From: Cannabis sativa
Lineage: Eukaryota; Streptophyta; Magnoliopsida; Rosales; Cannabaceae
DNA: 64,000 nucleotides
Reading direction: 5' to 3'
NCBI RefSeq assembly: GCF_029168945.1
Contig: NC_083610.1
Span: 76,003,580 to 76,067,579 of the forward strand
The notes below the pieces were generated by a model. It was not told where the DNA came from. It did not search any database and worked only from the letters and a program-made list of their open reading frames with translations. The position numbers were made by a program, and so were the translations under genes. Positions 24,726 through 43,887 of this stretch are shown one piece after another. Each line of letters starts with the position of its first letter. Position 1 is the stretch's first letter.

Positions 24726-25500
24726 ATAAATTGATTTTAAATTATAAGAAATATATAAATAAATAATTAATATTATTTATAAAATTATTGAAAAAAAAAT
24801 TATTCAATAGAAAATATTTTTAAATTTTTTTCAGTTATAACTAAAAAAATACAATAATATTACAGAAATATCGTGAGCTGGCCAAATAAATATTTATACA
24901 TTCCTATAAAAAAGATTACAAAAATACCTCTTGCACACATCTTCAACCCACACAATTCACGTTTCATAGAAATAAAACTTTCGTGCAATTGAAACCAACC
25001 GACAATGATGAATCAACTTCGGAAGATCAAGAAACACTATTAATTAGAACGACGTCACCTAAGAAGAAGAACAAAAACACACCAAACAATAACAATTACT
25101 CACTGATGCAAAAATCTGTAGAAAAACTGGTTTGAAATATAAATTCATCCCTAAATTATAATTCGAATTTCATAAAACTAATTCTCATAAATTTAATTTC
25201 CATATTCATAAAATAAATATCAGAAAGAAATAGATCCCAAGCTCCTGATCAATTCAAATCAAGTATAATCTGAAGAAAAAAATTGTCACTACATAAGCTA
25301 ATATTATACATGTTGCATTAGTGTTGTTTTACAAAATTTTAATCTTGTTTTATTCAATTTCGATCGCAAAAAATAAAGTAATTCGTATTCATATCGCGCC
25401 TCATATTTGGCAGCATTATTTTTTATTTTTTTGATTCTATGTAGTTGTATTATCGTTGTGCGTCCATTTTATCAACGCTCCAATAATTGACGAGACAATA
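24726..25500. other. No gene recognised
   Basis: AT-rich stretch between the LINE tail and the reversed gypsy-type LTR. Part of it may belong to that LTR, whose left end is not resolved. Confidence 0.4.
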
Positions 25501-27458
25501 ATTAACGAGATGATAGTTGTTCAATAGTTTTATTCTTATTTGCAGTTATTTCACATTGACAATCCAACACAAGGCTCGCATATAAAACATTTCTAATATG
25601 GTCAATATTTTTATATTTTAACATTGGTTGAGTTTATATTAGTTTATAGTGTTCTTACTGTTGTTTCTTCACAAAATATTCTTAGCGTACAAGTCCTTGT
25701 TCATCGATGCAACAAAACTTTTTAATATTGTGAGTCAACAGACTCAGTAAGAAAAGCATATAACATATATTCTAATAATTACTTGCATCTAGGCGTACAT
25801 ACACCTATCCACAAGGCTTATCAGATTAGTAAGAACGTTCTTTACTAAGGTACGACTACTGTACCACATGTACTACGTACCACTACTGTACGAGTATTGG
25901 TAGGGTTTGCCCCGTACCTCGAATACCCTTAAGTGTTATACCACATACACTCCGTACCTATCCGTACTAGTGTTGGTAACACCGTATTGTACTCTTTAAA
26001 CATCGTACACTATACCATTATACTCTGTACCGCTACCGTACTAGTGTTGGTAGTGTACGAATCACAAATAACATGCATATATAACACATACACACAATCA
26101 CATTATATAACATGTTTTATGTTATTCTTACCTCGTATTCGAATCCAAGTGTGCTAGCCGACTTAAACAGAAAATCACGTGCTAAATGGATGTCCTATGT
26201 CACATTTACGCAAATGGGTAAATAACGTGCCAAAACCTAATCCGGGAACCTAAACCCACAACTATAAATTCTATTATCGATAACTAGCATGGAAATATCC
26301 TAATTATCGAGGAAACAATGAACTAAGGCTCTGAAAATAAAAGGAATCAACAAAATAGATTTTTTTGGAAATCCTGCCCCTGATTTGGTTAATCGGTTCT
26401 ACGGGACATGTAGAACCGGTTAATCGGTTTGCACCAAGAAAACCTAAAAAATCCACAACAATCTCAATTCGTACCCAAACCTCACCAAAACTTCCAGATC
26501 ACCTGAAATATCATCCATAAACATTCTCCAAGCATCAACATTAATAATTTTGCATAAAATCACAACATGCCATAGTTGGGTCAACTCAAACTAACCCAAA
26601 ATCAACTAGCAACAACAGCTCAAAACTAGCCTAAAACACCAATTAAATCTATGTAAAACAACCCTACTCGAAACCCTAAACATCACATAACTTAAATCCC
26701 CAAGCATACACAAAAATTCAAAATAAATCTACAATAACTTAGCAAACTAAAATAGGATCAAATTAGGGTTTTGTCTCCACTAAAATCACTTAGAATCCTT
26801 GCTGAAAACCCACAAATTTGATGAGTTGAGCTTGATTTTTTCTGGTTCTTAGGCAGCCAAAAACAAGAGAGAGACTTAGGATTATCTAATTTTTCCTTCT
26901 TTTTTCTTTTTTTTTATTAAATTAAATCAAATAATACTTAGGCTTTAGAAACTTAGTGGCCAGCTGCGAACGTAGGATTAAGCCACCTAATCCATTAATG
27001 AAAATTACCCAAAATGCCCTTTGACTTGTAAATTAAGTAATTAATAGGCTTAGGGGCAAAATGGTCAAAAATCATAACCCCGCTAATCTCTGGTATTCTA
27101 AATATCTCAAATATTTATCCCGCTAAGAAATAGGCTCTTAACTTACTCATGTGACTCTAACGACCATCCATCGTATTTTCCCGTTGTTACCGAGCAAAAA
27201 TCATAAAAATTACATAATTCATATTTAGCATAAATAATACCCTTAGAATTTAATAAAATCTCCGGAATTGAAAAATTATAACTCTAATGCCTATTTATAA
27301 AAATGGGACCTACAATAATATAAAATAATATATATAATTATTAAAATATTAGTAATTAATGCTAATTGCTTGTACTAATTCATAATTTAACATGCAGTCA
27401 TTACAATTTCTCTCAAAATTACAACTAAAAGGGTAGTAGGTCATTACCCGCTATCACA
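25500..27458 (-). mobile_element. Gypsy-type LTR in reverse orientation (left end uncertain)
   Basis: On the minus strand it starts TGTGATAGCGGGTAATGACC at 27458, the style of many plant gypsy LTRs. It contains TTACTGAGTCTGTTGACTCAC (complement at about 25730-25750), a motif I associate with such LTRs. Between 25845 and 26055 a CCGTACTAGTGTTGGTA-like word is repeated three times. No PBS or internal protein was found, so it may be solo or truncated. Confidence 0.5.
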
Positions 27459-27729
27459 AGGGGGCTGAACCTCTATAACAAATCTATTGTTTAATGCTTT
27501 TCATTCTTATTTGTGTAAACACATGGCAAATATTAGATTCATACGACCCGCTGTCGATTGATCACTTTTTGAGGTCAACTTAGTACATAGAAAAAATGGA
27601 TGTAAATAAAATTAAAACATTTTGAAAATTTATGACTATGAAAGTCAATAAATTTGTAGTGTTAGATAAATTTTGTTTGTAGATTATAACTGAAATAAAA
27701 AGTAATTTTAATTTTGTATAATAGTTTTT

Positions 27730-28181
27730 AATAATACGTTTGATAATACTTTTTTAATCAATTTTTTTATTTTTATAATTAATTTTTTTTTAAAATATGT
27801 TTTATAAAACTGTTCACTTTTTAATTTTTTAATTTAAAATTTTTAAAATTTTGAAAAAAAAATTTACTTTTAAAATTTTCTTAAATAGTCTTTTTTTTTT
27901 TCTTAATCTATATTTTGGAATTTGACCCCAATTTAGATTTTGGGACATGAACTCCGGTCTCAGTCCTAATCCTGCACTCGGAACACGCTCTCGAATCTAG
28001 ATCTGACTTGAATAAAATTAATAAATAAAAACAAAAGTTATAAAATATACTTTTATTTTAAGTGTTTAAAATTAAAAAATAAAATAATTATAAATTATAT
28101 TTTTATATTTAAAAACATAAATCTTACTTTTACTTTTTATGATAAAAAATTTAAAAAATAAAAATATTAACAAACGTCCCC
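27730..28181. mobile_element. Palindromic AT-rich MITE-like element with C-rich core, upstream of VTE1
   Basis: The ends are inverted: ACGTTTGATAATAC on the left, and the complement of the right end reads ACGTTTGTTAATAT. Long AT-rich arms mirror each other around a C/G-richer core (about 27922-28010) of degenerate GACTC/CCAGTCC-like words. The same organisation recurs at 49057-49470. The right end lies about 44 bp from the first VTE1 G-box. No target duplication was recognised, so the ends are approximate. Confidence 0.55.
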
Positions 28182-28224
28182 AAAAAAAACAAAAAGTAAA
28201 TTTAATAGCATTTATATATAATTC

Positions 28225-28254
28225 CACGTGTCAGTTATTGTCGACGTCCACGTG
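28225..28254 (+). promoter_or_regulatory. Paired G-boxes with intervening C-box upstream of VTE1
   Basis: Two CACGTG palindromes (28225-28230 and 28249-28254) are 24 bp apart. A GACGTC C-box at 28243-28248 directly abuts the second. They lie 110-139 bp upstream of the ATG, just 3' of a TATATATAA stretch near 28212. G- and C-boxes are known sites for bZIP (HY5, ABF) and bHLH (PIF) factors. Light or ABA control of this gene is inference. Confidence 0.6.
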
Positions 28255-28363
28255 CAAGATCAGAGTCCAAGTCCCATTGACAGTCTACTAGGAACCGGCA
28301 CCTCACTCACTCACTCCCTCTTTTCGGAAAACTGCAAATTTCTAAATATCGTCTGCTTCGGTA

Positions 28364-35262
<6,899 letters not shown>

Positions 35263-35399
35263 TAACGTGGTCTATACCAGTTACAAGGTTTCTCTTTTTA
35301 TTTATCTTTGGGAGACGGGAATTCATCTCTCCATCTCTACCAAAATTCAAGTTTAAACTCTCGTCTATTGAATATTTTAATGTTAATAATAATAATAAG

Positions 35400-35405
35400 A
35401 ATAAA
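35400..35405 (+). terminator. Candidate polyadenylation signal of VTE1
   Basis: AATAAA lies 138 bp past the VTE1 stop codon and before the convergent hydrolase gene, whose stop is at 35794. Assigned on motif and position only. Confidence 0.4.
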
Positions 35406-35793
35406 CTATGATACCTTTTAGCAACATATAAACATTAAAATGTAATTAAAAAAACGAAAAATGTGTTCATTTTAATTGTATTTTACATAAGTACGAGAAG
35501 TTGGAGCGTGTCCCATTAAAAATTCATTACATGCAAGTTGAAGTTTGTATGTTTGTTACATTGGAGAGTGAGTAAATCACTAAATCATCTAAAACAGTTA
35601 CGTGCTTTCTTGAAGAAAAATTATTTATCATACATTCACTATACTACTTATTATTTTACTAGACTTGGGACAGAATATTATCATTCATTTATCAAACCAT
35701 TTAAGGTTTGAATTACATAATTAATATCAAGGTCTAATTAGCTTGAATAGTGTTGTCGACTTCAAGGGAATAAAAGGCAATTGAGTAGGATTA

Positions 35794-37456
35794 TTAATTA
35801 TGGTTTTGAGCCATAGAAGTGTGTTTGATTAAATTCGGATGTGGATCCAAGAGAAAAGATTTCAAGTGCTTGTAAAACTCCTTAGGCTTCTCTACAAAGA
35901 AAACGTGGCCAGAATTTTTGATAACTACTAACTCAGCATTGTCCCCCAAATGCCTATAAATATATATAAATTATACTCAAGTCAGATTCAAAAATACTAT
36001 AAGAAAATGAATTCAGAATATGTTTTGAGGTTTCAGAGATTGACCTTTTCAATCTGTGAGCTAGCTCTAATGGGAATACTTGGTCATGTTCACCCCAGAT
36101 TATCAGAGTTGGCTGCATCAATTCAAGAGAATTCATTTGCATTTATATAGCTGAATTAATAGAAGAAATAAATAATGCATGACACCTCAGGGTCTACAGC
36201 TAAGGCTTGTTATATTAAGACCTGAGAAATTTTGGGAAGGTCTGAAAGTTTCCTATTTTTTGGGATGGACCTTATCAAATCTCTCTTCTCTTCTACATAT
36301 TCTGAGAACATTGCCTGTTCATTCATAAATTTTAATTAAAAACATATCTGTCAGTAGTGGTGAACACCCATGAGTTTATGAGCAATGCAAAGCTAGCTTT
36401 TGTTATCAACTTTTCAAAAATATATTTCAAATACAGATTCAAACTAAAAAAAAAAAAGTAAAATGCTTGATTTGAATATGATATAGAATGCTTTGAAGGT
36501 GCACTTCAAAAAAAAAATGTACTGATGAGTTTTTTTTGTGTTTTCAATATAGTAGTTATAATCTCAATTTTATATTATGGTTTGTATTGCATTATTTAAG
36601 GCATCCTAAAATGTTATGATAAATTAAATATAATTTACAATACATAAAATTGAAAATAGGGTTTAAAACCTCATATAAACTAAATGTATTTTGAACCTTA
36701 TTTTTGGCTGAATGTCTCACAAATTTGCAAGATATTGTAAGTAAACAGAGTGTATATTGTAATGGATTAAAACTACCCAATGATATATGGTAAGTAATGC
36801 AGAATAGTTTGTTTCTCACATGAATAAAATCAGAGAGAAAGAAAGAGGGCAATAATCCCAAAAGCAGAGGCCTAAAAAAGGTGAAACCCATCAATTTCTT
36901 AAGCATCTGACTGTGGAGTTTGGGGAACCAAAATCTTAGTGGCCTCCTCCAAATCAGAAACTCTAAAGAAATTCCCTTCACTCAAATCTTTCTCCTCCAT
37001 GCTAACCCCACCCCCACATATCACCACTTTCTCAACAAAATCCCCATATTGGGTCGCCAAGCTGTAGCCCACGAACCCTCCGTAGCTTAGGCCCACCAAG
37101 CTCAGCTTCCTCACCGATTGGGCCTCCATGACACGAAACACGCACTCAGCCTGGAACGACTCAGTCCGGTCGGGTCGGGTCGTATGGGAGTCGCCGAAGA
37201 AGACGAGGTCTGGGATGTAGACGTTGAAATGAGGAGTCAAGTGAGGGACTAGGTGACCCCACTGCCACATTGCGTTGGCCCCAAGGCCATGGATGAGGAG
37301 AAGATTGGGTTTGGAGTGGTTCGGGTGCTTGGGGACCCAGCAATGCATGTGGGTCCCGTCTTGGAGGTCCGTTACAGTGGATTGGAGCCCCGACCTAGCG
37401 AAAGCGGAGCGGTAACACCAATTCTTTGACTCAGTGAAGCTGAAACACCTACACAT
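35794..37456 (-). pseudogene. Alpha/beta-hydrolase superfamily gene with frameshift in exon 1
   Basis: Four exons on the minus strand: 37456-36820, 36314-36222, 36112-36045 and 35953-35794, with GT-AG introns. The start MCRCFSFTESKNWCYR matches the family start. It resembles the plant ABHD6/monoacylglycerol-lipase-like hydrolases. Visible features are the oxyanion motif LLIHGLGAN (H56-G57), nucleophile elbow GLSYGG (S124), acid loop WGEHDQVFP in exon 3 and the histidine in NSGHVFFVEKP in exon 4, so the full triad is encoded. Exon 1, however, runs into a stop at 36899-36901 after 185 aa. Exon 1 is 637 nt and the remaining reading frame (KKLMGFTFF onward, then exons 2-4) is shifted. The shift is best explained by four extra bases at 36907-36910. 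The actual product would lack Asp and His. An assembly error or a very recent null allele are alternatives. The substrate is unknown. It is convergent with VTE1, with 531 bp between stops. Confidence 0.85.
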
Positions 37457-39221
37457 TCGTAAATCGTAAGAGAAGAACTTTGATTTGAAAGAAACCAGGC
37501 AAAAGTAGAAGAAACAAAGAGAGACTTCACGAAGCTTTTTTGGATTGGGTTGGTTTGGGAGTAATGTCTTAGAAATGTTATGTGTTATATCTCTCGCAAA
37601 CGACAATATCAACATTAAAACGACATTATTCATTATAAATGTAATAAACATGGGAGAAGATAAATATTTGAAAAAAAAACTAAGAAAAATTGGGTGTTTA
37701 CACCAAATTTTTATTTATTTTTTATTTTTTAATTTGGGATGGATTTTTTTTTTTTCAAAAATACTGTGTACTATGTTAAGTTTTCTCGGTTGTTCCACGG
37801 TTGTTTTTTAGTTGTTCCATTGTTGTTTTAATTGTTATATTTTGTTGTTTTACGGTTATTTTATAAAAAGACAGTATTTTTGTAAAAAAATCTGCCCAAA
37901 TTAAAATTGTAAACTTTTACTTAAAATCTATTATTTTATTTTTTTGTAAAATTTCCAAAAAAAAATTAGAATCTTTTATTGAGTAAGCAAAAGAGTGATC
38001 CCTCCCTCCAACTCGAAGCTTAAGTATTAAGTTTATTATTTTATTTTTATTCTCAATTTATTTTTTAGGTTACCATTATAATTGGGAATAGCTTCTTAAA
38101 AGCTTATTGTCTATATTAAGGGTATGCTAAACTAATTTATGGCCCGCAATATTCACTTTGTGACTTACATAAGAAAGAGATGTCACTAAACAATAAAACT
38201 TTAATATAAGAAAAGAAATTTCTTTGAAATATTTCTGTCCCACCAACATATTTACAAAAGAAAAGATAGTTGAATATCAAGCTAAGTAAATAATAAAATA
38301 TGAATTTTTTTTATTATAATGTGATAATTATAATTTATCTGTAAAGTCTCTATTGCTGAGAGTATAACCATTATATCTGATTACTTTTCAGACAAATAAA
38401 ATCCATCTTAATCTGGTACATTGTGGATGACTCTAAAGCCATCACAAAGGGCAACGACCCTGAGAAGATCCTCGTGATAGGTAGTCTAACATCTTGGGCC
38501 CGTCTTAATAATATCCTTCTCCTTGGAAAACTACATACCAATAAAGCCTGTAACACAATTTACCCATTAGATAATAGTCATCAATCATGAATCCTTTCAA
38601 TAAAGTTTATGATATAGTAATTTTAAGAAGATGAATTGTAATGAAAAACTTATTTCATTATGAGCACCCCACCCTTGAAGTGCTTCTCACAGTTCTTGCA
38701 AGTAACCGAAGCTAGCAAAGCCTCCCTCGCAGCCCTGGCGGCCTCCTTGAGTCTGCTCCTGGAACTCGCGCAGCTCCTTCAGCTCAACAGTCATATTGGC
38801 GGTGGTCTCCAAGTCAGTTTGATGTAACTCTTCAAGAGACTTGAGCTTCACAGAGAGTTCCTGGATTTCCTCCCGAGCATCCTGGAGATCCTTCATGCCT
38901 GAGGCGATTATATCATCTTTTGCCTTAAGCGCCTCTTGATGGTCCTGCTCCATGAGAGCCTTCTCTGCCAGAGCATCGTCGCGAAGAGCCTCCACCCGAT
39001 CCTCCGACTCCCTGAGTTTTTTCATAACCTCGCCCATGCCACCCAACTTTAACACGGTGAATACTTGATTGATCAAAGTTTTGGAAAGTCGACCGGCCTC
39101 TACATCAATCTAACAAAGAAAAATAAGGTTAGAACTTCAAACAATAAAAAATTATAAATAGGGGCACAGAAGCCTAACACTTACTGCAGTTAAAGCAACA
39201 CTCATGTTATGTTGCATGGTT

Positions 39222-40979
39222 CACATGATTTATTTCATGATTGTTTAATGTATAAATTCGATTAAGTCCAGAACATATGTATTTGTTCATGATTATAGTG
39301 TTGTCAGCACAGTGGAATATAATCATGCTTATATGTTCAAAAGTTTAATTTCTTGATTTGTCAGTTCACTGGATTTGGACTGGCATGATAATCAGCGATA
39401 GGTATACTTACACCTTGGATAAGTGTTATGTCCTTTCCAGGGCATTGGCAAAGTTTACCAGTATCGGATGTATGGAGTATACATTGGAAGGGACCGATAT
39501 TGATCTTAGATAAGATATCATAAACTTACCGTTATATCTTTCTAAGTCAATATCAATGGTTGATCTTAGGTCTATGGATCTTAATCCTGACATGGTTAGG
39601 TTCGATCTCAAGAGTAATATTTATGTTCTTTGATTTGTTAGTTAAGCCTACTTTTTGGTCTGGGTGATACGTACATCTTGGGAACATGATAGTACAATTG
39701 AGTGGGAGCGCTAATCATAGATATAGAATCTATCGCTTCTATAGGTATTTAGAAGTGAAACGATGATCTCCTTCGAGCTTGGCTGAATAGAGATAAATGA
39801 TTGAGGCCTCATTTCAGTAATTATATTAGTTTACTGAAGTATCATTTATAGGTAGCTAAGTGTTTTAAGGATAAAATACATTGAAGGGTAGAACGGTAAA
39901 TTTTTCCCTATTCAGTGTAGATCATCTATAGAGGATCCTTGACTATTAGGATTATAACAATGGATAATCATAACGTATCTATATCGTGGTACATATAGAG
40001 CGTTCTATATAACTGAGAGTACAATTCCAAGTTCTATAGTGGTTCAATGAGGAATTAATATGTCAGGGAATTTACTTGGTAAATTCTAGATCTGCTTATT
40101 GGAAGCTCGGTTATATAGGCCAATAGTCCCCTCACTAGTTGAGATAATACTGCTTGCAGACTCAGTCAATTGATTTTAGTTAATCAATTATAAAATTAGA
40201 CTATGTCTTATTTATGAATTTTCACTAAGCAAGGGCTTAATTGTGAAGAAAAGAGGTTTTGGGGTCAATTTGTTAATTAAGAGACTTTGTATGGTCTAAT
40301 TAATAAATTACATAAATGACAATTTTATTTAGTAATTAATTATAATTATTAAATAAATAGTTTTGGCATTTATAGGATTGAATTGGAAAATATGGTATTA
40401 TTGAAAAAAAGAATAAGTGGTTGAAATAAAGTGGCAAAAATCTAACTAGAAAGTGGTCCACTATCTTGTACGGCCAAGGTTGAGTTTTTGCCCAATATTT
40501 TATTCTTTTTTAATCCATATAATTCAACCCTAAGCCCTAGTTGAAACACTATAAAAGGAACATGATACTCTCACTCATCCAATTAATGTCAACTTGACTA
40601 TTCAACCAAACCTAGATGAGAGAGTTCCTTCTATAGAGATTTTACCTCCTTCATTGTTCTTCTTACTTCGGCCTATAGTGAGTGAGTGTCATGCCCACAT
40701 GTAGCAAGTCAAGCACTCAATCATAGTGAGTAAGATGGTGGTAACCAAACCCGAAGGAGAGAAAGAGATCCAGGTTTAGATCTTGATAATGCTCTGTGAC
40801 AGAAAGGAATCAAGGGCTAGAGATCTTAAACGGAAGGAGTCATTATATTCCACTGCAATCAATGTAAGGTTTTCTTAAACCCTTATGTGTTTATTTCATT
40901 GTTTTAGAGAATTCATATTTAGGATGTTAATGAAACATACCTGTTAGTAATCTAAATCCTGGTAAATTATTCCCAACAT
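39222..40979 (-). mobile_element. LTR, copy D of the ~1.9-kb family, reversed, 3' end missing
   Basis: On the minus strand it starts TGTTGGGAATAATTTACCAG at 40979. It is collinear with copies A, C and E through the CGCTGATTATCA block (complement near 39390) and GTTCTGGACTTAA (near 39265), and then diverges. The usual TTTATTTAGGGCA terminus is absent, so the left end is approximate. It is inserted in the antisense ORF region. Confidence 0.8.
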
Positions 40980-41190
40980 TCCTCCATTGCATAATTATGG
41001 TTGGCAATGCGAAGCTGGACCCTTTCCTCGTCAAGATGGGTAGGGATTAGAAGGATGCCTGGAGGGGCAGGATACTCGTCGACTTCAGATGGGATCCCAG
41101 AATTAGCACTAGGACTGAGGGTAGCAACTCGCTTCAACTTCTTGGAAGATTTGGGCTCTACTCTTCTGCTTCCAGTCGAGTGGAGGAACC

Positions 41191-41226
41191 ACCTCTTCTT
41201 CTTCTTCTTCTTCTTCTTCTTCTTCA
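41191..41226. repeat. CTT/GAA microsatellite
   Basis: About 11 CTT units. In the minus-strand frame they read as a poly-Glu run in the decayed antisense ORF. Confidence 0.9.
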
Positions 41227-43887
41227 ATCAGTACCACCTCTTGGTTCCCAAGAAATTCTTTGGCAGGTCCCCCCGGAGTCACGCTCACTCGAGGGTGCTC
41301 TAGCATGTCCGACCCAGGGCTATGGGTTCGGGCTAGGATGGCAAGAAAATCCTCCATGGGTTTCGCTGTTCAAAATAAATAGAAGGTTAGAGTAACACCA
41401 AAGAATTACAAATGCATGTATATTGTAGCAAGACTAATCCTACCCTGGCGATCTAATTATGCCCTAGCAAATTCATAAATTAAAGAGTTGGCGTCGTCAT
41501 CCCCTAAAAAGCTATCTGAAGAGAGAAACCAAGTCGATGTCATGTAGGAGGAGTGGCTCAAAGGGATTGGCATAGGAAGACCGAGCCCATCTGGGACCGA
41601 CCCAAGAAATGACTTAAATTGGAGAAATAAAAATTCTTGGCATTATCGCCCCATCGGGAATGAGGCATCCGAAATCTATACAATCTCTTATCAAATTCCA
41701 CTGGCCTTAAGTTAGCGTAATTCTGGACAGAAGGAATGAAGTGAATATTCAAAGGAGACTTACAGACTTCAGACGTACTTGCATCGGGGGCTCCAGAGTT
41801 TGAAACTGGGAACAAAAATTTGGGCCTGGCTGGCGTCTTCTCTTTCCCTGCCTCCTCCCGGGGGCAGCCTGGAGGCAAGCATAGGCGAGCTCCTACTCCC
41901 TCTTGTACCTATAATTACTATATTTGTCCTCAACGGATGAAATAATGTCTGCCCTGAGCGCCTTCTCACTCCCGGGGTTTCGGGTGTTAGGACCTTGGAC
42001 AAATTGAAATCGTCAACAGATTGACTCTCTAAAATCAACTTGGCCCTCCAGCAATTGACGTTCGTTACCAAGTCACCCACATTCAAATCTTCCTTCTTAT
42101 AGCTAGCAAACACTTACACGTGATTCAGGAAGAGTTGGGTGGGGGCAGTACGATGCATCGGAGGGATCTTGATCTAGTCCGTTAGTAGATCCAGACGCTT
42201 AAAGGCTTTGAACCCGGAGGAGAAGAAAAACCTAAGGCGGTATTCATTTACATTCTTTTGAAAATTAAAGGGTATTGAGGTCTCGTTGGCTGGATGGGCC
42301 TCTAATTTATAAAAGTCGTCTTTAAACTTGTCCCCTTTTTTGGGGACGAAAAGCAGTTTGTAAAAATACAAGATTTTAGTGGGCCTGGGTGCGGCCCAAC
42401 CCCTGGCAACATAAAAAATAAATAGGCCTGATAACAGGCGGTAGGCTTGAGGAATCAGTTGGTATGGTGAAAGTCCAACAAAGATGAGGAAATCGATGAA
42501 GTAATCTTGGAGAGGTAGCATGGCCCCGGACATGAGGTGGTTTAACACTAGGCCCCAAAGTTATTGTAATTATGGTTTGGTGTCTCCTCATCCTTCGGGA
42601 GACGGTGGTATACTCTAGAACTGGATGGCTTAATCCCAGCTACGATCACTATCTTCTCCAGCTGGTGGGCATAAGTTAGCGTTGGGTAGAGTTTGTCGGC
42701 CTCCCAACCATTGGAACGACACACAAACTTTTTATAGGCAACCGGGCCCTTCATAACCTCCTCCAAGGTAGCCAATTTCTTTGGCCCCTTCTTAGAAGAC
42801 TTTGCTCCAGTGGCTGCAGGGGTTGACGTAGGACTGACCTGGTAAAGATCGAGAATTTCTCGGTCGAATCCAAAGAAACCGTGGTTGTGAAGATCTCGAA
42901 GAACTTCACTCATCTAAAAGAATAAGAAATCCAACAGTTAGCCCCCGCATCAAACCCTAAGTCAAAAAGAGGAATGGGGGTCCCTAACCGCTGAAAAGAG
43001 GCCCCCTCCAGATGACTGTCGAAAGGAATCAAACGATTTACAAAGACAGACATCAGGTGCAAAATATCCAAGCAACACATGGAAATCAGAGAAAAAGAAT
43101 AGAAAGCATGCAAGGGCAACCTCAAACTGCCAGAAAGGGGCACACAAAGAACTCTTTGATTTTTCCCCCTTTTTTAAAAAATAATAATAAAAATAATAAG
43201 CATAAAATATTGTGATAGAAAAATAAATGCGTCATCGGACGTTCACCGAAGGAGGCGTTACACAGACGGAAACCATGGCCGCCATTTCGAGAAAAATAGA
43301 CAAAGCAGATAAACATGGACATTACTATCACTACTTGCCCTAGCAAACAAAAAGAGGTATATATGCAAAAAGGACTTACACAATGAGGGCAAGGCAAGGG
43401 TAGAGGACGCCGTGTAACGGTAGTACTTCACCTGGCAACGACGGAGGAAAAGCAAAAGGAAATCGGGGACGTCTAAAATTTTGTTGAGTGGGTTTGGAAA
43501 TCTGAAAATCGAAGGGCAGTAAAAATGACCCAGTTGAGAGAAGTGCTAGTTTTTATAGGCTATATGGGGTGTGAAGCAGTGTCGAGTGAGCACCATCGTG
43601 CAGTGGGGGTTCACAACGATTCAAATCCCCTGATGTAACAGATAGGATAAAAAAGCATGATGAGGAGAAAGGGCAGTTGAAACGTTTCAGTACCTTTCTT
43701 ACATCGGGATTGATGGAAGGGTCTGTCAATAGGCGGGAAATAAATCGTTGCCTGCTAAAGAGACAGACGAATGATGACGATCATAAATATCGCCCACGCA
43801 CCCGAAGCACGTGTCATTGCATTAATTGAGGCCAGAGATGGTGTACAAGTTTCAGTTACTTGCGACTAAATAAAACTTGGGGGTAAA

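Larger units (their letters stand above)
38640..43150 (-). mobile_element. Antisense ORF region of a Tat-type gypsy element (Transposase_28-like), decayed
   Basis: Minus-strand frames encode fragments of one protein. 42913-42548 starts MSEVLRDLHNHGFFGFDREI and has WEADKLYPTLTYAHQLEKI. 42548-42174, in a shifted frame, has SGAMLPLQDYFIDFLIF, QAYRLLSGLFIFY and KGDKFKDDFYKLEAHP, typical of the plant 'putative gypsy type transposon' (Transposase_28) domain. 42113-41769 continues after stops. 41357-40980 contains a poly-Glu run. After LTR copy D, 39076-38687 is a 129-aa coiled-coil-like Glu/Leu/Lys segment. It lies upstream of a plus-strand LTR, as in Tat elements with an extra antisense ORF. Frameshifts and stops make it non-functional. 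The domain name is from recalled consensus. Confidence 0.6.

Noticed and set aside
37690..37910. Second copy of the 4444-4781 MITE
   Set aside because: It shares TGTTGTTTT-rich words and a TACxGTATTTT-like segment, but no paired ends or target duplication could be defined.
43122..43455. Hydrophobic minus-strand ORFs
   Set aside because: They overlap each other in different frames and precede the recognisable antisense ORF; likely leader or decayed sequence.
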